From Polytrichum commune (taxonomy: Eukaryota > Streptophyta > Polytrichopsida > Polytrichales > Polytrichaceae), in contig OX485805.1 in NCBI GenBank assembly GCA_950295325.1, forward strand, positions 24,787,501 to 24,851,500: a stretch of 64,000 nt of DNA, in the 5' to 3' direction. The notes under the pieces were generated by a model. It made no database searches. It saw nothing but the letters and a program-made list of their open reading frames with translations, and had not been told where the DNA came from. Numbering within the stretch: the first letter of the stretch is position 1; every line of letters starts with the position of its first letter. The position numbers were made by a program, and so were the translations under genes. Positions 11,823 through 25,006 of this stretch are shown piece by piece.

Positions 11823-12316
11823 GAAGTTGGTAGGATTGTGTTAGCATGATTATAGTGTAAACTGTAATTCGACGAATATATATTACTCATATGTGTGCTC
11901 CTCAAACTTGGGGCAAAGTTTGGGTAGAACTTACGAATGCTATATTGTTTGGGGTTGGATGAATATCCATTTACTATATTTCAATACAGTTGTGAAGTTC
12001 ATTTTTTTTTATTAAGTTTGGGATCAAATTTTCCATTGAAGAAAAATGCATTTATTGCATGCACTTTGTATGTTGCAATGTCTATATTTTATTGACCATG
12101 CTAATAATAGAAATCATTTTATATGTTTTTTGGGTGAAACTAGTTTGGAGTGCTCTACCCAAAGTGTTTTTGTTGATGAAGTTGGTGTTGAGTACTCTAC
12201 CATATGTGCTTATGTCCACACATAATAGATTTGGGATATTAGAACATATAATATATTTGAGATTGTTCTCAATATAGTTTCGGAACACGGAATGTTGTTT
12301 GATCCATATATTAATT

Positions 12317-12353
12317 TGAGACTAGAGAAAGTCTCAATTTAACGAATATAGTG
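12317..12353. repeat. 3' terminus and subterminal hairpin of element A
   Basis: TTGAGACT and AGTCTCAA form an 8-bp stem just inside the end GAATATAGTG. The same arrangement occurs at 51057 in element B and at the left end of the MITE (30105). Confidence 0.75.
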
Positions 12354-12393
12354 TTCCACCTAAAACGATGTATTTCTTAGAAAACTCGTTCAT

Positions 12394-12693
12394 CTAAGAT
12401 GTACAATTCATTTGGGTGTGAAATTTGCGCATATACGCCTTAAGAGGCCCGGACGCCTCAATTCCACCAAATTCATTCCAACATGAATACCTTCCAAGCA
12501 TTTCGAATTGGAATTTCAATCCAACATTAATGCCCTCCAAGGTTTTGGGTGCATTCGGTATTCTAGGCCCCAAATGCTTTTTGAGGTGTGCGGGAGCCCT
12601 TTCAAAGGACTCCACCATTTTCCTTACCGAATCCACCATCATGCCCACCATTGTCATTAGAACCAATGGTATCGTCAAATTCCATTTACACAT
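12394..12693 (-). pseudogene. Short gag-like frame downstream of the primer-binding site
   Basis: An open frame of 99 residues begins about 115 nt after the primer-binding site, where gag starts in LTR retrotransposons. It is rich in Met, Lys and Gly and stops at 12394, close to the end of element A. No zinc knuckle or enzyme motif is present, so only its position suggests gag. Confidence 0.35.
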
Positions 12694-12808
12694 GATCTTT
12701 GTTCCAATTTGAGCCTCACAACCTTTTGGAAACCCCGGGTCACCATCATAACCCGCTTATTTGATAGCTATGTCTCCCTCAAAGTGCTAGCTCATAAATT
12801 GGAACCCT

Positions 12809-12820
12809 GCTCTGATACCA
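12809..12820 (-). other. Retrotransposon primer-binding site (initiator Met-tRNA type)
   Basis: The minus strand reads TGGTATCAGAGC, the standard plant primer-binding site complementary to initiator Met-tRNA. It follows an LTR end (..GCGACA) by two bases. It fixes the LTR boundary at 12823 and the element's direction as minus. Confidence 0.85.
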
Positions 12821-14446
12821 AGTGTCGCAACCCTTGCTAGCCCCCTTGACAACCTTGCCAATTTTCAATTCTAGCAAAGGTTACGAGCGCTACCCATTCG
12901 GATTCCGCCATGCTAATGATTTGCTCCTCCTACCCCGGACCATATAGCTCATAGGAGGGAACCAACCCTCCTACTTTGCTTTCCGGACTCACCCCTTAAT
13001 CGGTAACCCATTCCTAGATGTGGACTTCCATCCATGGAAGTCCAATCCCATGTTGATCATCGCGTTGCCGGAGCAACACTACAACAACCCCAAGCATACT
13101 AGGCAACTATGGCCTCACAATGGGCCAATGCCCATGGAGGCCGTGTCGTTCGGCCTCGGGTGGGTGAGGCCACACCACCTCACCCATATAAGCCTCTAGG
13201 ACTCTACGCGGCGCCCCTACCTCACCGTCAACCAACCTCTTGTCTCTCCACCAAGAGTTGGGGCTAAGTAGACATTTTCCCTTAGCCGGTGGGCCTGGAA
13301 GCCCTCAGCAGCTTCAGACCATCATAACTTCCTTGTATGATGTCTGATCATAATAACCAACCACTCCATCATCATCTACGCTTCACGTAGATGCCGATGG
13401 ACTCCTCACTTGCCCCATTCGGGCAAGTCTTGGGGAAGTTATGCCTGTTTGAACCTTGGCAGTCCCGGGAATCACTCCCAGGCACTGCTGTGCCAGGGCG
13501 CTGTCCCGGGACAGCGCCCCACTCAAATGGCCATAACTCCTAGTTCACACCTCCGATTGAGGTGTTCTTGAGCATTCTAGAATCACCACGCCATGAGCTA
13601 CGCATAGCTCATGGCCTTACCCTCATGCCTCCTAGTCTCCGTGGGTGGGAGGCGTTCCCAACGCCCGGGGCCCTCACCCACACTAGGATCACTTGGGCCC
13701 TCTCACCAACGGCGCCACAAGTCCCGGGTGTCACTCTGGGGTCCCCCTTGTGCCCATGGTGTTTCGGGCTCTCCTCATGGAGAGGTGCGCGACAGGCACC
13801 TCCCTGATCTTACCCAGTCCTAACGACGGCTATCTCACGTAGGCGTTACCCAGACATCCGAAATAATGAGGTTTCCTTCCCACTACACTCAGAAAGGAGC
13901 CATAGTACTGCAATCGGATCCGATCCGGGTTTCCTCTCCTTTGTCCTATCCGTACTTCGTACTCATTCATTCCCTCTAGATCTGCAACATTCTCCTAACA
14001 TTCCGTGCAGAAAACAAGTCAGAATAGATTGAGAACTAGAGCTTTATTGAGTAGGGAGCAACAAAATACAACATCGGAGAAGAGAACCCTTCTCAAGCTC
14101 CTTATTGAGCCTTAAGTAGAGGCTTGCAATCCCTAACTACTGGTGGCGGCCCAGGCGGTCGCCCTGAAAACCCTAGGCAACGAGAAATCCGGAAACGTGT
14201 CCTTCGCGGAATTTCCGGATCTCGATCCGCTTTTCGCGCTGACAAAAGTTTGAATTTACAGTTTTGCCAAAAACTCAAAAGGGGGTATCCTAAACCTTGT
14301 CTGCCTATTTCATATTTGCCTAATGTTAATTTGCCTAATTTAAACTAAGTGGTGCGGTGCTTCTTCGAAGCCGTCCCATCCTTGGAATGACTTGCGGGCC
14401 CGATGATGGCGGAGGAGCCTCCTCCGGGGGTCAAAAGTCGTCGCTC

Positions 14447-16435
14447 CTACAGCCTCGTAAATACCCTCCTCATGTTTGGGGAGGGGGCGATCTCCTCCTC
14501 AAAATCGCCGGCCGCTGACGGATCCTCTCCCGGTCCGTCGCCCGATCCGGAACGCGCTGTTCCGGAAGTCTTCTTCTCATTCCGAGGACTCCAGAGGGGT
14601 GAAGGGTCACTTCCAGGGGTCCGCTCCCTGTTTCGGCCACAAGAAACCGAAGTCGCCCGGGAATCCTTAGCCGACATCATGTGTGAGGGTGGGGGCGCCC
14701 AGTGCTCCATTATCACACAATCCGGAGCAGGAGCTGGCGAGGCCTGCGACATTGGTGCCTTACCCCGATCTGGAGTTGTCGTCAAATCCGGTGTCTTCAT
14801 CCTTGCCGGAGTTCTGGCCCTTTCCGGTGTTCTGGACCGATCTGATGTCCTGCCCCGATTTGGATTCAGTAATTGTCCATGTCCGGACCTGGCTGACCGT
14901 TCAGCACTCTTCCGTCAAATTTGTGATGAGCGGGTCCGTTCCGGAACAAGAGTCTTTTCTCGATCCGGAAGTCTTCCGGATTCCGGTGGCTGGGAAGTGC
15001 ACGTTGGCTGACTGGGCCCCACACCCGCATGTGAGGCCGGAACTAGCTCAACCTCCCCTATAACCTCGTACAGCGTGCATGTTGGAGATCCGGGTGGACC
15101 CGAATAAAGCACCCGTCTGGGGGTACCACTCGGAGGCAGCAACTTCTGGATGAGTAGGTCCTTCATCGAGCGGGAGTACTTCACCAGGATCTGGAGCGTT
15201 TGTCGGGCGGAAGACGGATCCGCTGACTCCATCAATTGGTCGTAGAGGTGCGCCTTGTTGACGACCTCTCCCGGATGGCCCACCAATTCCCGGAACCGGC
15301 TTAGAACCACAGCTTGTTCCGCCTGGTATTTCCGGATCTCCTCGCTCTTCTGGGTGAGCTCCCGGGTCATAGCGACCACCTGTGACGCCAGCTGTGCCTT
15401 CTCCGTCTCCAAGGTCTCCACCTATTTCCTGTCCGTCCGCTTGGCCAATTCCCGGAGGATATTTCCGGGTCCACAGTTACCTAAGGCCCTGTTCACCCCG
15501 CGAGTGATGTGCTCCATCCGGAAATACTGGTTCTGGAGTTCCGTCAACTCATCCCGGACGCGTTTGAAGGGAGCTTCCGGAAACTCAAACGTTGAGAGGT
15601 CAATGTCCTTCCAAGGAACTTCTTGGCTGGTTCCGGCTTCCTGTCGTGGTGGTGGTGAGGCTGGTTTCTAGACCTTCGGAGGGGACGCAGCGGGAGGTGG
15701 TTCTGGAACCGCGGTGTCGCTCGAGTCCTCCGTTCTGGTCTCCGCAATCTCGACTTCCGGGCCGAGCTTGTATACCACCTCATCTTCCGTTATTGTCAGC
15801 ATGTCCTCTTCCGCTTCGTTGACGCAGCCGTGGTGCTGATAGAGATGAAGGATGTAGGGAGAGAGAAAGGAGGGTTTCTGGCCAATGTGGGGGAGAGATT
15901 TCTCCACCTGGATTAATCTACCCCAATTGACGGGTCGGACTCCGGACATCGCTCCAAACATGGTGTTGGCCATGGTGATGCTAAGCCGCTTAGGTTTTTC
16001 CGGACTGAGTATGGGGAGGATGAATTCTATCACTCTCCTCTCTCTAAGGTTCCAGCAATTCCCGGGATGGAATCAGTCTTTTGGATCAGGATCCGTTCGG
16101 AATTTTCCTACATAAAAATTGTCCCGGCGGCTAGCCCAGCCCTCGCCCTTTCCTTTTGGAAACCCGTAAACCCCAGCCCATACATCCGACGTCCATTTCT
16201 CTGGATCCTGCCTCATTGTCCGAATCCATTGATTGCCTCTCTCGAATAGAAATTCCCGCAATGTGGCTTCCGCTCGGAGATTCCAGGGCTTGGCGAGTAA
16301 TCCCTTGCAACCCCTCCGGCTAAGGTCCTCTATGAGTTCCTTCAGCTCGGAATCTCTCTTTGGGACGGCCGGCGATACAGGTTTCATGGGAATCGGGACC
16401 TGCTCCGTCTCATCTTCCTCTCGCGCCTCTGGCAT
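14447..16435 (-). pseudogene. Decayed gag-like retroelement gene, four in-frame stops
   Basis: One minus-strand frame runs from ATG 16435 (MPEAREEDETEQ) to 14447, interrupted by stops near 16073 (TGA), 15668 (TAG), 15424 (TAG) and 14915 (TGA). The N-terminal part contains WNLRAEATLREFLFERGNQW and a WAGVYGF motif. The middle is Pro/Glu-rich. Next comes a likely coiled coil (ETLETEKAQLASQVVAMTRE), then a Ser/Pro/Arg-rich tail. No protease, polymerase or integrase follows. I call it gag-like from its layout and retroelement setting; a captured host gene is possible. The frame stays clear on both sides of each stop, so decay is mild. Confidence 0.55.
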
Positions 16436-16617
16436 TTTGCTTCACAACCTCAAACCTTCAACAATCCCCGGGTTCTCTCTTCATGAATTCTACCCGCTAA
16501 TCACTACGGAGCCCCAGCAAACCAACTGCTGGCGACTCGAAAAAAACAGCTCACCACTCGTTCTCTCAACAATGCCGCTCGCGCAAATGGCTCGGAGGAG
16601 AGGAAAATTAGTCTTAA

Positions 16618-16621
<4 letters not shown>

Positions 16622-16653
<32 letters not shown>
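16622..16653. repeat. CT microsatellite
   Basis: About 16 tandem CT units lie upstream of the gag-like ATG, in its presumed leader (GA on the sense strand). Confidence 0.9.
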
Positions 16654-16658
<5 letters not shown>

Positions 16659-16977
16659 ACGGTTTTGGTCCCGTAACCGTTTCCTCCGCAACCATTCAGA
16701 TTCCGTTGTAACCGTTCGGATTCCGGAGTAACCGCTTTCCGGTCCGGACGATCCAGACTGGACCGTTTAAAAACGGTCTCCCCGGGTTAATTTCTGGTCC
16801 CGCCAAAGTACCCGTTCTAATCATTTTAACACGTAAGGCGAATGCCTAGAACCTTATTTCTTAAAACAACTAACCTATCCTAGAAATCCTTACTTTAGTA
16901 ACAACCTCAGGGTATTATCCGGATATTAATCCGGTTATGGAGCCAATCCAGAGTTCCTTGGATTTCTGGGCTCCCAC

Positions 16978-19870
16978 ATCGACAAGCTCGAACTCCCAAA
17001 TAAATGCAATGTTGTCAAAGAAGTCAAGTTCCCCAATCCTTCCGGTAATGTCGTCAAGCTCCTAAACTCAGACAAATCCAATGTTGTCAAAGAAGTCAAG
17101 TTTCCCAATCCCTCCGGTTATGTCGTTAAGCTCGAACACCCAGATAAATCCAATGTTGTCAAAGAACTCAAGTTCTCCAATCCCTCCGGTAATATCGTTA
17201 AGCTCCTACACTCAGACAAATCCAATGTTGCCAAAGAAGTCAAGTTTCCCAATCCCTCCGGTTATGTCGTTAAGCTCGAACACCCAGATAAATCCAATAT
17301 TGTCAAAGAAGTCAAGATCCTCAATGCCTCCGGGAATGTCGTCAAGCTCTCACACTTAGACAAATCCAATGTTGTCAAACAAGTCAAGTTCCCCAATCCC
17401 TCCGATAATATCGACAAGCTTGAACACCTAGATAAATGTAATGTTGTCAAACAAGTCAAGTTCCCCAATCCCTCCGGTAATGTCGACAAGCTCGAACTCC
17501 CAGATAAATGCAATGTTGTCAAAGAAGTCAAGTTCCCCAATCCGTCCGGTAATGTCGTCAAGCTCCTACACTCAGACAAATCCAATGTTGTCAAAGAAGT
17601 CAAGTTTCCCAATCCCTCCGGTAATGTCGTCAAGCTTGAACACCTAGACAAATCCAATGTTGTCAAAGAAGTCAAGTTCCCCAATCCCTCCGGTAATGTT
17701 GTCAGGCTCCCCCATATGGACAATTCCAATGTTGTCAAATAAATGAAACTCCCCAATCCCTCCGGTATTGTCGACAACCTCTGACAGTCCGACAATTTCA
17801 ATGTTGTCAAAGAAGTCAAGTTCCCCAATGCCTCTGGTAATGTCATCAAGCTTGAACACCCCCACAAATTCAATTTTATCAAAGAAGTCAAGTTCCCCAA
17901 TTCCTCCGGTAATATCGTCAAGCTTGAACACCAAGACAAATCCAATGTTTTCAAAGAAGTCAAGTTTCCCAATCCCTCCGGTAATGTCGTCAAGCTTGAA
18001 CACCTACACAAATCCAATGTTGTCAAAGAAGTCAAGTTTCTCAATCCTTCCGGTAATGTCGACAAGCTCGAACACCTACACAAATCCAATGTTGTCAAAA
18101 AAATCAAGTTTCCCAATGCCTCCGGTAATGTCGACAAACTCGAACACCCAGACAAATTCAATCCTTTGAATGAAGCCGAGTTTCTCAATCGCTTCGGCCA
18201 CCAAGACCATTCCAATGTTCTCAAAGAAGTCAAGTTTCCCAATCCCTCCGGTAATGTCGTCAAGCTCCTACACCCCTCCAAATTCAATCCTGTTAAGGAA
18301 GTCAAGTTCCCCAATCCCTCCGGTAATGTCGTCAAGCTCGAACACTCAGACAAATCCAATGTTGTCAAACAAGTCAAGTTCCCCAATCCCTCTGGTAATG
18401 TCGTCAAGCTTGAACACCTAGACAAATCCAATGTTGTCAAAGAAGTCAAGTTTCCCAATCCCTCCGGTAATGTCGACAAGCTCGAACAGCCAGACAAATT
18501 CAATGTTGTCAAAGAAGTCAAGTTCCCCAATCCCTCCATTAATGTCGTCAAGCTCGAACACCCAGACGAATCCAATGTTGTCAAAGAAGTCAAGTTCCTC
18601 AATCCCGCTGGTAATGTCGACAAGCTCGAACACCCATACAATTTCAATGTTGTCAAAGAAGTCAAGTTCCCCAATCCCTCCAGTAATGTCGTGAAGCTCG
18701 AACACCTAGACAAATCCAATGTTGTCAAAGAAGTCAAGTTTCCCAATCCCGCCGGTAATGTCGACAAGCTCGAACACCTAGACAAATCCAATGTTGTCAA
18801 AGAAGTCAAGTTTCCCAATCCCGCCGGTAATGTCGACAAGCTCGAACACCCATACAATTTCAATGTTGTCAAAGAAGTCAAGTTCCCCAATCCCTCCGGT
18901 AATGTCGTCAAGCTCGAACACCCAGACAATTTCAATGTTGTCAAAGAAGTCAAGTTCCCCAATCCCGCCGGTAATGTCGACAAGCTCGAACACCCATACA
19001 ATTTCAATGTTGTCAAAGAAGTCAAGTTCCCCAATCCCTCCGGTAATGTCGTCAAGCTCGAACACCCAGACAATTTCAATGTTGTCAAAGAAGTCAAGTT
19101 CCCCAATCCCTCCGGTAATGTCATCAAACTCGAAGACCCAGACAATTTCAATGTTGTCAAAGAAGTCAAGTTCCACAATCCCTCCGGTAATGTCGACAAG
19201 CTCGATCTCCCAGATAAATGCAATGTTGTCAAAGAAGTCAAGTTCCCCAATCTCTCCGGTAATGTTGTGAAGCTCGTACACCCTTGCAAATTCAATGTTG
19301 TCAAAGATGTCAAGTTTCCCAATCCCTCCGGTAATGTCGTCAATTTTAAACACTCACACAAATTCAATGTTGTCAAAGAAGTCAAGTTCCCCAATCCCTC
19401 CGGTAATGTCGTCAAGCTCCTACATCCAGACAAATTCAATGTCGTCAGAGAAGTCAAGTTCCCCAATCCCTCCGGTAATGTCATCAAACTTGAACACCTA
19501 GACAAATCCAATGTTGTCAAAGAAGTCAAGTTCCCCAATCCCTCGGGTAATGTCGACAAGCTCGAACACCAAGACAAATTCAATGTTGTCAAAGAAGTCA
19601 AGTTCCACAATCCCTCCGGTAATGTTGTCAAGCTGTTACAGCAGGACAAATCCAATGTTGTCAAAGAAGTCAAGTTCCCCAATCCCTCCGGTAATGTAGT
19701 CAAGCTCGAACACCCCCACAAATCCAATGTTGTCAAAGAAGTCAAGTTCCCCAATGCCTCCGGTAATGTCGTCAAGCTCCAACATGAAAACAAAGCCAAT
19801 GTTGTCAAAGAAGTCAAGTTTGCCAACATCTCCGGAAATGTTGTCAATCCCCCACATATCAGTAGTCGAA
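16978..19870 (-). repeat. About 40 tandem 72-bp LRR-coding units
   Basis: Each 72-bp unit encodes one 24-residue LRR. Units differ by few bases, so several frames on both strands stay open for long distances. The uniformity points to unequal exchange or gene conversion. The array is cut at 16976 by retroelement sequence. Confidence 0.95.
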
Positions 19871-22167
19871 GGGAGCTTACATCGAGGGTTTTCATGCCCG
19901 TGGAATTATCCCTGGGCCATTGTGAAATTTCTTTATTTATATAAATTGCTTCTATATTTTTATAATTCTGGATTTCAAAAACACAACAAAATGTCAAAAC
20001 TATGTTTCGTTTATAAGAGTGGTAAGAAATTTCAATTGTCGTGCTCAGATGAGATGGGAGAACCAATTCATTGCATATTACACAAGTGTCAAATGTCAAA
20101 TTCAAGCAACTTAGAAACACAAACCTTTACCAACATATTTGTACTTGCATTTCACAAAAATCAACCTTTATTTGCACCATACCTTGTCATGTGTTGATCC
20201 AATTCCTAAAGGAATCATGTTTAGTTTCCAAATTCGAGTGCCCAAATATTCCTCGTTTGTCTCGGCAATCATACGCCCCATGTCACGTAGTTGGTCGTGC
20301 ATTATTATAGTTCCAAATTCTTCTATCTTCACCAAGGATTTTTCCACCAATATATCAAGCACATGATTTGGGGAGGCACCATTGTTGGTAAATAAAGACA
20401 AGGCTCTTTCTTTGTTCATGCCTATGGGAAAGATGCATGCTAGATCTAAAAACATGTTTTTCTCATTGTTTTCCAATCCATCAAAACTTATCATCAAGGT
20501 ACTCCAAAGCCCTTCATCGCCATCCAAATGCCTACCCCTTTTCATCCTTTGGAAAGCCCTTTCCCAACTTCGAATCCTCTCCTTTCCCCGTAAGAATGCA
20601 CCCATCACTTTCAAGCTCAAAGGCAAGCCATTACATTTTTCTATAATTTTGTCACGTAGATCAAAGAATCCTGGTGGCAATTGAGCTCCATCCACAAGAA
20701 CATAAGAATCAAAGAGTTCTTTCGATGCATTTCTATCTAACTTTTCAACATCTATCCTACCATTCACGTCCACATGATTTTCAATTAAAGCCCAACCACG
20801 GGTTGTTATAATAATTTTGGTGCCATTGTTGACACAAGAAACACCCGTTGGTAATATTTCATGCACTTGAGTTGCATCTCTAGGATCATCCAATATTAGA
20901 AGGACCTTCTTTGTAGCCAACAACTCCCTCATTGTCTTCTGTGCATCCACCAATGTCCAAGTGGACTCTTTGTCCCTTCCAAAGTTGTGTAAAATTTCAC
21001 ATAAGATTTCAAGTGAATTTCTACTTTTCAAATTTCCAATAAAACATGATGCATCATACGTGGACCTCACATCATCAAATATGGCCTTAGCCAAGGTGGT
21101 CTTCCCTATTCCACCCATACCAATGAGACCCAAAATATTCACTCGCTTAAGGTGGTTTTTCACCTTTGCAAGATTGCTTTGAAAACCAACCACAACTTCA
21201 TATTGTGTTTTCCGCACATCCACCTGTACGAAGTTCACATATCATGTCAATTGGACCAAGAAGTGTACACTATGATAGAAGATTAAAAAATGAATAGTAT
21301 ATATAAATATTGTGAATCTTTTCTAAAAGGTATTACAAAACATGTTTTAAAACTTCAAAAATTTGTTCCAAAAAAATCTATAAAAGAATTATGTACATAC
21401 TTTTGAAGATGGTGGAAGCAACTCAAACTGAAAAAACAATTTCTGTGGTCAAAGAAAGTTTCTACAAATTAGGCTTTGAATACATTAATTTTGATAGAGA
21501 CCTCCAGTTCATCATGAACTCAAGGATGATTTTGAAAATTAGTTCAAGTTTAATAATTATATGTAAGGTCACTAAATTTTGCTTCTAGAACCCAATGTAG
21601 TCATGAGTTTGTTGACATATTTGTGGTGATAAATTTTTAAGATAGCATTTTGAATATTGTAAATTTGAATACGTGTAACGACTAGAAAGGGCTACATATT
21701 AATCTACTTGGAAGATTGTTTGATGCTACTTTATAGCCTTTGATCAAGATATTTGTGCTCTCAACATACATGACCTATTTATTGGTCCAATTGACCATGC
21801 TTGCACCAGGTCCTATGATTTGGTTCAATTATCATGTCTTCAACTCCAAGCAAATTGAAGTAACTATAACAATTAAAAAAATGACATCTCAAAAATACAC
21901 AATATGCATATTGTAATGGAATGTGTTCTTACCTTCTTGGGAGCAAAGATGTTCATGTGGTCCGAGGCCTTCTTTAGTTGGGTGCTTGGAGAACAAGTCC
22001 CACCTTTGTCAAATTGCGGTATTTCATTTGAATATATTCCAACCATGAACTTCTTTTTCAAGGTTGCAAGCCTCTTACAAATGTTAGAAAATGTTGGCCT
22101 TTGTGAAGGATCCTCAATCCAGCATTCTTCAATCAACATGGTAAGCTCCCTACAGTTGATAGGTAGC

Positions 22168-25006
22168 TGTGAACCCTTTGAGTGGTCCACCACTCTGCGG
22201 GATCACTTTTAGTTAGAATGTTAGCATTAAAAGTTAGAATTGATAGGGAATTTAGGAAAAATTAGTTCATTTAGCATTTAGCCTAGAAGAAGGAAGGTCA
22301 AAATGAAACTAAGTAGTGCTAGAAGATAGCAAAGTAGAAAAAATATGCTAGCTAGTAAAAACAACTAGCTAAGCAAATATTAGTAGATGCTAGCTATTAA
22401 GCAAATGTTAGTAAATGCTAGCTAAGCAAGTGTTAGTTTATTAGTTAGTGTGAGGCACACAAGACTATTAGAGGTGGTTTAGGTAAGAAGATAAAATCGG
22501 CGTGAAGAATTTTGAAGACAAAAAAGAAAGAGAGCAAGGGGGATACTTGCCCACTTGCCCCCTTGCCAACTCGATGGCGGAAAAATTAGAAAGATTTCTA
22601 AAGGTTTTTTGTCGGAGCCACCTCGGCGAGAGGGTGGCAACCTCAACCGGGAAAACCCCCGAGCCAAAATTTCGGGAAAGGGTTTGAAAAATGGATCCGG
22701 TGGAGGAGGGGTCCAACCCTTTTGTGAGAGGGTTTAAAAACCCCTCCTTCCACCTTGTAGCTCTCGCTCTTTCTCTAGTTTTTGGGCGAAGCCCTGCTTC
22801 AATGTAGTTAGGAAAAAATCCTTTAGCATGTATTCTCAATGGTCTAAAAGAAAGGCTTGAGAACCTCCTCTACTCTCTCTCTCCTAGTTAGGTTGTGTGT
22901 TTATTAACACACCAACAAAATTATTCTTTCTTTTGTAGAGGTAGGTTGGATGGTAGAGTTTTGAGTAGAGACATTATAGACCTCATCTGCCAATGCCCTG
23001 AAGGCTTAGTTCAAAAGCTAGAACAAGATACTTATCATTTTTCTCTTAGAGAGATTTCATATAGCTATCCATAGCCGTTTCCCATTTGTGATTTGGTTGA
23101 GATGACAATTAGTTATGGATTTTCAAAGATGGAGTAGAAAAACTGGGTGGTCTTGTGGGTAGCGGCTGCTGGATCAGACCTGCGAGCCCAATAGGAATTT
23201 TAATTCCAAGAAATTATATTTTTCCCAAGTAGAACTTTTGTGTAGCTTTCCAAAATGGCTTAGAACATTTGATTTGAGCATGATTTGAATTAGATATGAA
23301 TTGTGCAAGATGGGACACATAGTTTGAGAACTTTTGGTTGACTGCTGCATTACAGAGGACCTGCTGGGTTCACTTCGGCTTGCCTTTCTAATCACATATT
23401 TTTATCAAATACATCTTTTTAATATCTCTCCAGGGTCATATAGAACGTTTGATTTGACTAAGATTTGAATTAGATATGAATTGTTGAAGGCGAGATACAT
23501 AGTTTAAGCCTTCTTGATTGACTGCTGTGTTACAAGGAGTCCGCTGAATTTCTATTAGCTTAACCTGCTGATGTCATAATTTTTCTAGTTAGAGCTTGTT
23601 CATAGCTTTCCAATGGTATAAGGAAAGCCTAGATCCAAGTAGTAAGGAATGTGCTATGAATTTTTGAAGTTAGAAGGTAGATAGGTGGGTTGGAAGGGTC
23701 GGTTGAATCGACCTCACACTTCCAACCCTCATAACTTTTGCATTTCTTATCCGATTAGAGTGATTTTTAGATCATTGGAAAGATAATTTGGTGCACTAAG
23801 TATAAATATTATGCTTAGGATTAAATTACAGGGCAGAATAACACTTTATATTTTAATTGTTAACTAAGGTACGCTTACTACCAAACTAGTTACAAAGAAG
23901 GAGGCAAGGTCGACGCTCGGAAAGTGGAGCAAGGAAGGAGGTAGCGGCTCGGCCTACATCAAGCCCAAATCAACCGAGGAAAATTGAGGTAAATTAACTA
24001 ACCTTAAGCCTTCCATTTAGGATTGGAGGGAGCACGGCTAAGGTACGCATTTCTAAACCCACTCACCTATCTCGTAAGGTCAAGTGGCTTGACCACTTGA
24101 CCGCCAAGGGAGTACCCAATTCCATTGTTTTCGGGGCCCTTGGTATGTTTTGTGGTAGTAGCTTCATTTATTAGCAAGTTTCGTGTGTGGTAAGTCGGAT
24201 TAATCACCGACACGACCACTCTGAATGTTGTTGGTGGAAAGGTGGGGTTAATGACCCGCGAATCCACTATTATGTTGTTGGCCCCATAGATTGGGAGTAA
24301 TGGCCCCAATTTATGAAGATTGCGCAACAGGTTGAACCTACAGGTCGCCCGTCACCCTGGTCCCATTGAGTTGCATTTCGTGGTCTATCCAGTGTAAACA
24401 CATTTAACAATCAAAACATACAAAATAAATCGTAAACCCTTGTTGGCAAGAGACCCGAGGTAAGGGGTGATGCCTAATATGTTAATGTAGTAAATTACGA
24501 CGTACAAACAAAAGTAAGTAATTAAGAAGGAATTTGTGTGAAGGGTGGGACTTAGGCCAAGTTCCCCCGCTTAGAAAACTAAATCGAACTAAATAAAGAA
24601 ATAGGAAGAATTGAATGGTCCATCAAATTGTCGTTATTCCGTTCGTTGAGTTAGGATGGTATGAGTCACACCCGGTTGGGTGTATCAGAACCATCCCAAT
24701 TCACAAATTAGGATTGCCTTGGTTTCAAGGCTGGTGCGTCTGCGCGTAGAATAGGTTGTAGGTTACGGTTAGAACTAGATATGAAATTGGTTAGTGGAGT
24801 TTAAAGCCACATTAGTAAAAAACTAAGGCCTAACCTCCGGAGGTACTACGACGCATATTTAATCTCCCTTAAAAATCTAACTACTCACGTTATACACCTA
24901 TCATCCGGGTTCGGCTTGGGCGCCTGCAAATGCAGGCCACCTTCACCGAAGGGCTTGTGTGATACTTTTAGGCTCCCTCGAAAGGGGGTGGCCCAAAAGT
25001 ACCACA
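22168..25006 (+). mobile_element. Solo LTR (2,839 bp) in the kinase exon of the PNL gene
   Basis: The insert begins TGTGAACCC and ends GTACCACA, and is flanked by the 5-bp duplication GTAGC (22163-22167 and 25007-25011). TG..CA ends with a 5-bp duplication are typical of LTR retrotransposons. The two ends are not repeats of each other and no gag or pol frame is present, so it fits a solo LTR left by recombination. A TATA-like TTTAAAAACC lies near 22732. Internally, a segment of roughly 200 bp is repeated (about 23220-23360 and 23430-23540). A second partial copy lies at 1-356. Confidence 0.85.

Larger units (their letters stand above)
7107..12353 (+). mobile_element. Element A: palindrome-array transposon, apparently intact gene
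   Basis: From about 7107 to 12353 this strand matches element B (51057-56270, opposite strand) in layout and sequence: a TATA box, a leader, a palindrome array, a two-exon gene, a roughly 530-bp 3' region and a common end. The 3' end is GTCTC..TTTAACGAATATAGTG, the reverse complement of a terminus starting CACTATATTCGTTAA. The MITE at 30105-30357 has that terminus at both ends, so I infer a terminal-inverted-repeat transposon with CACTA-like ends. I did not find the matching 5' terminus, so 7107 is only where similarity to B begins. Element B carries several stops, so A is the better preserved copy. Confidence 0.7.
12394..16976 (-). mobile_element. Degraded LTR-retroelement region between element A and the LRR gene
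   Basis: Read on the minus strand, the region starts sharply at 16976 with TGTGGGAGCCC, where the LRR repeats stop. It holds a gag-like pseudogene (16435-14447) and, farther on, ends an LTR with ..GCGACA at 12823, followed by a primer-binding site and a short gag-like frame (12693-12394). Whether this is one element with a very long LTR or two nested ones cannot be decided: I found no second LTR and no target-site duplication. Element A ends 40 bp from the last gag-like frame. Confidence 0.55.

Noticed and set aside
7107-12353. Classifying A and B as standard CACTA (En/Spm) elements
   Set aside because: The ends resemble CACTA, but the protein lacks the CACTA transposase motifs I know, and no 3-bp target duplication could be shown.
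12809-12820. A tRNA gene fragment
   Set aside because: TGGTATCAGAGC next to an LTR end is a primer-binding site. No cloverleaf or A/B box surrounds it.
18166-19944. A 592-codon plus-strand frame with repeated KEVKFPNPSGNVVKLEH units
   Set aside because: It is the antisense shadow of the LRR array. The 72-bp period keeps several frames open, and the minus-strand frame has the known LRR consensus and joins the NB-ARC exon by good splice sites.
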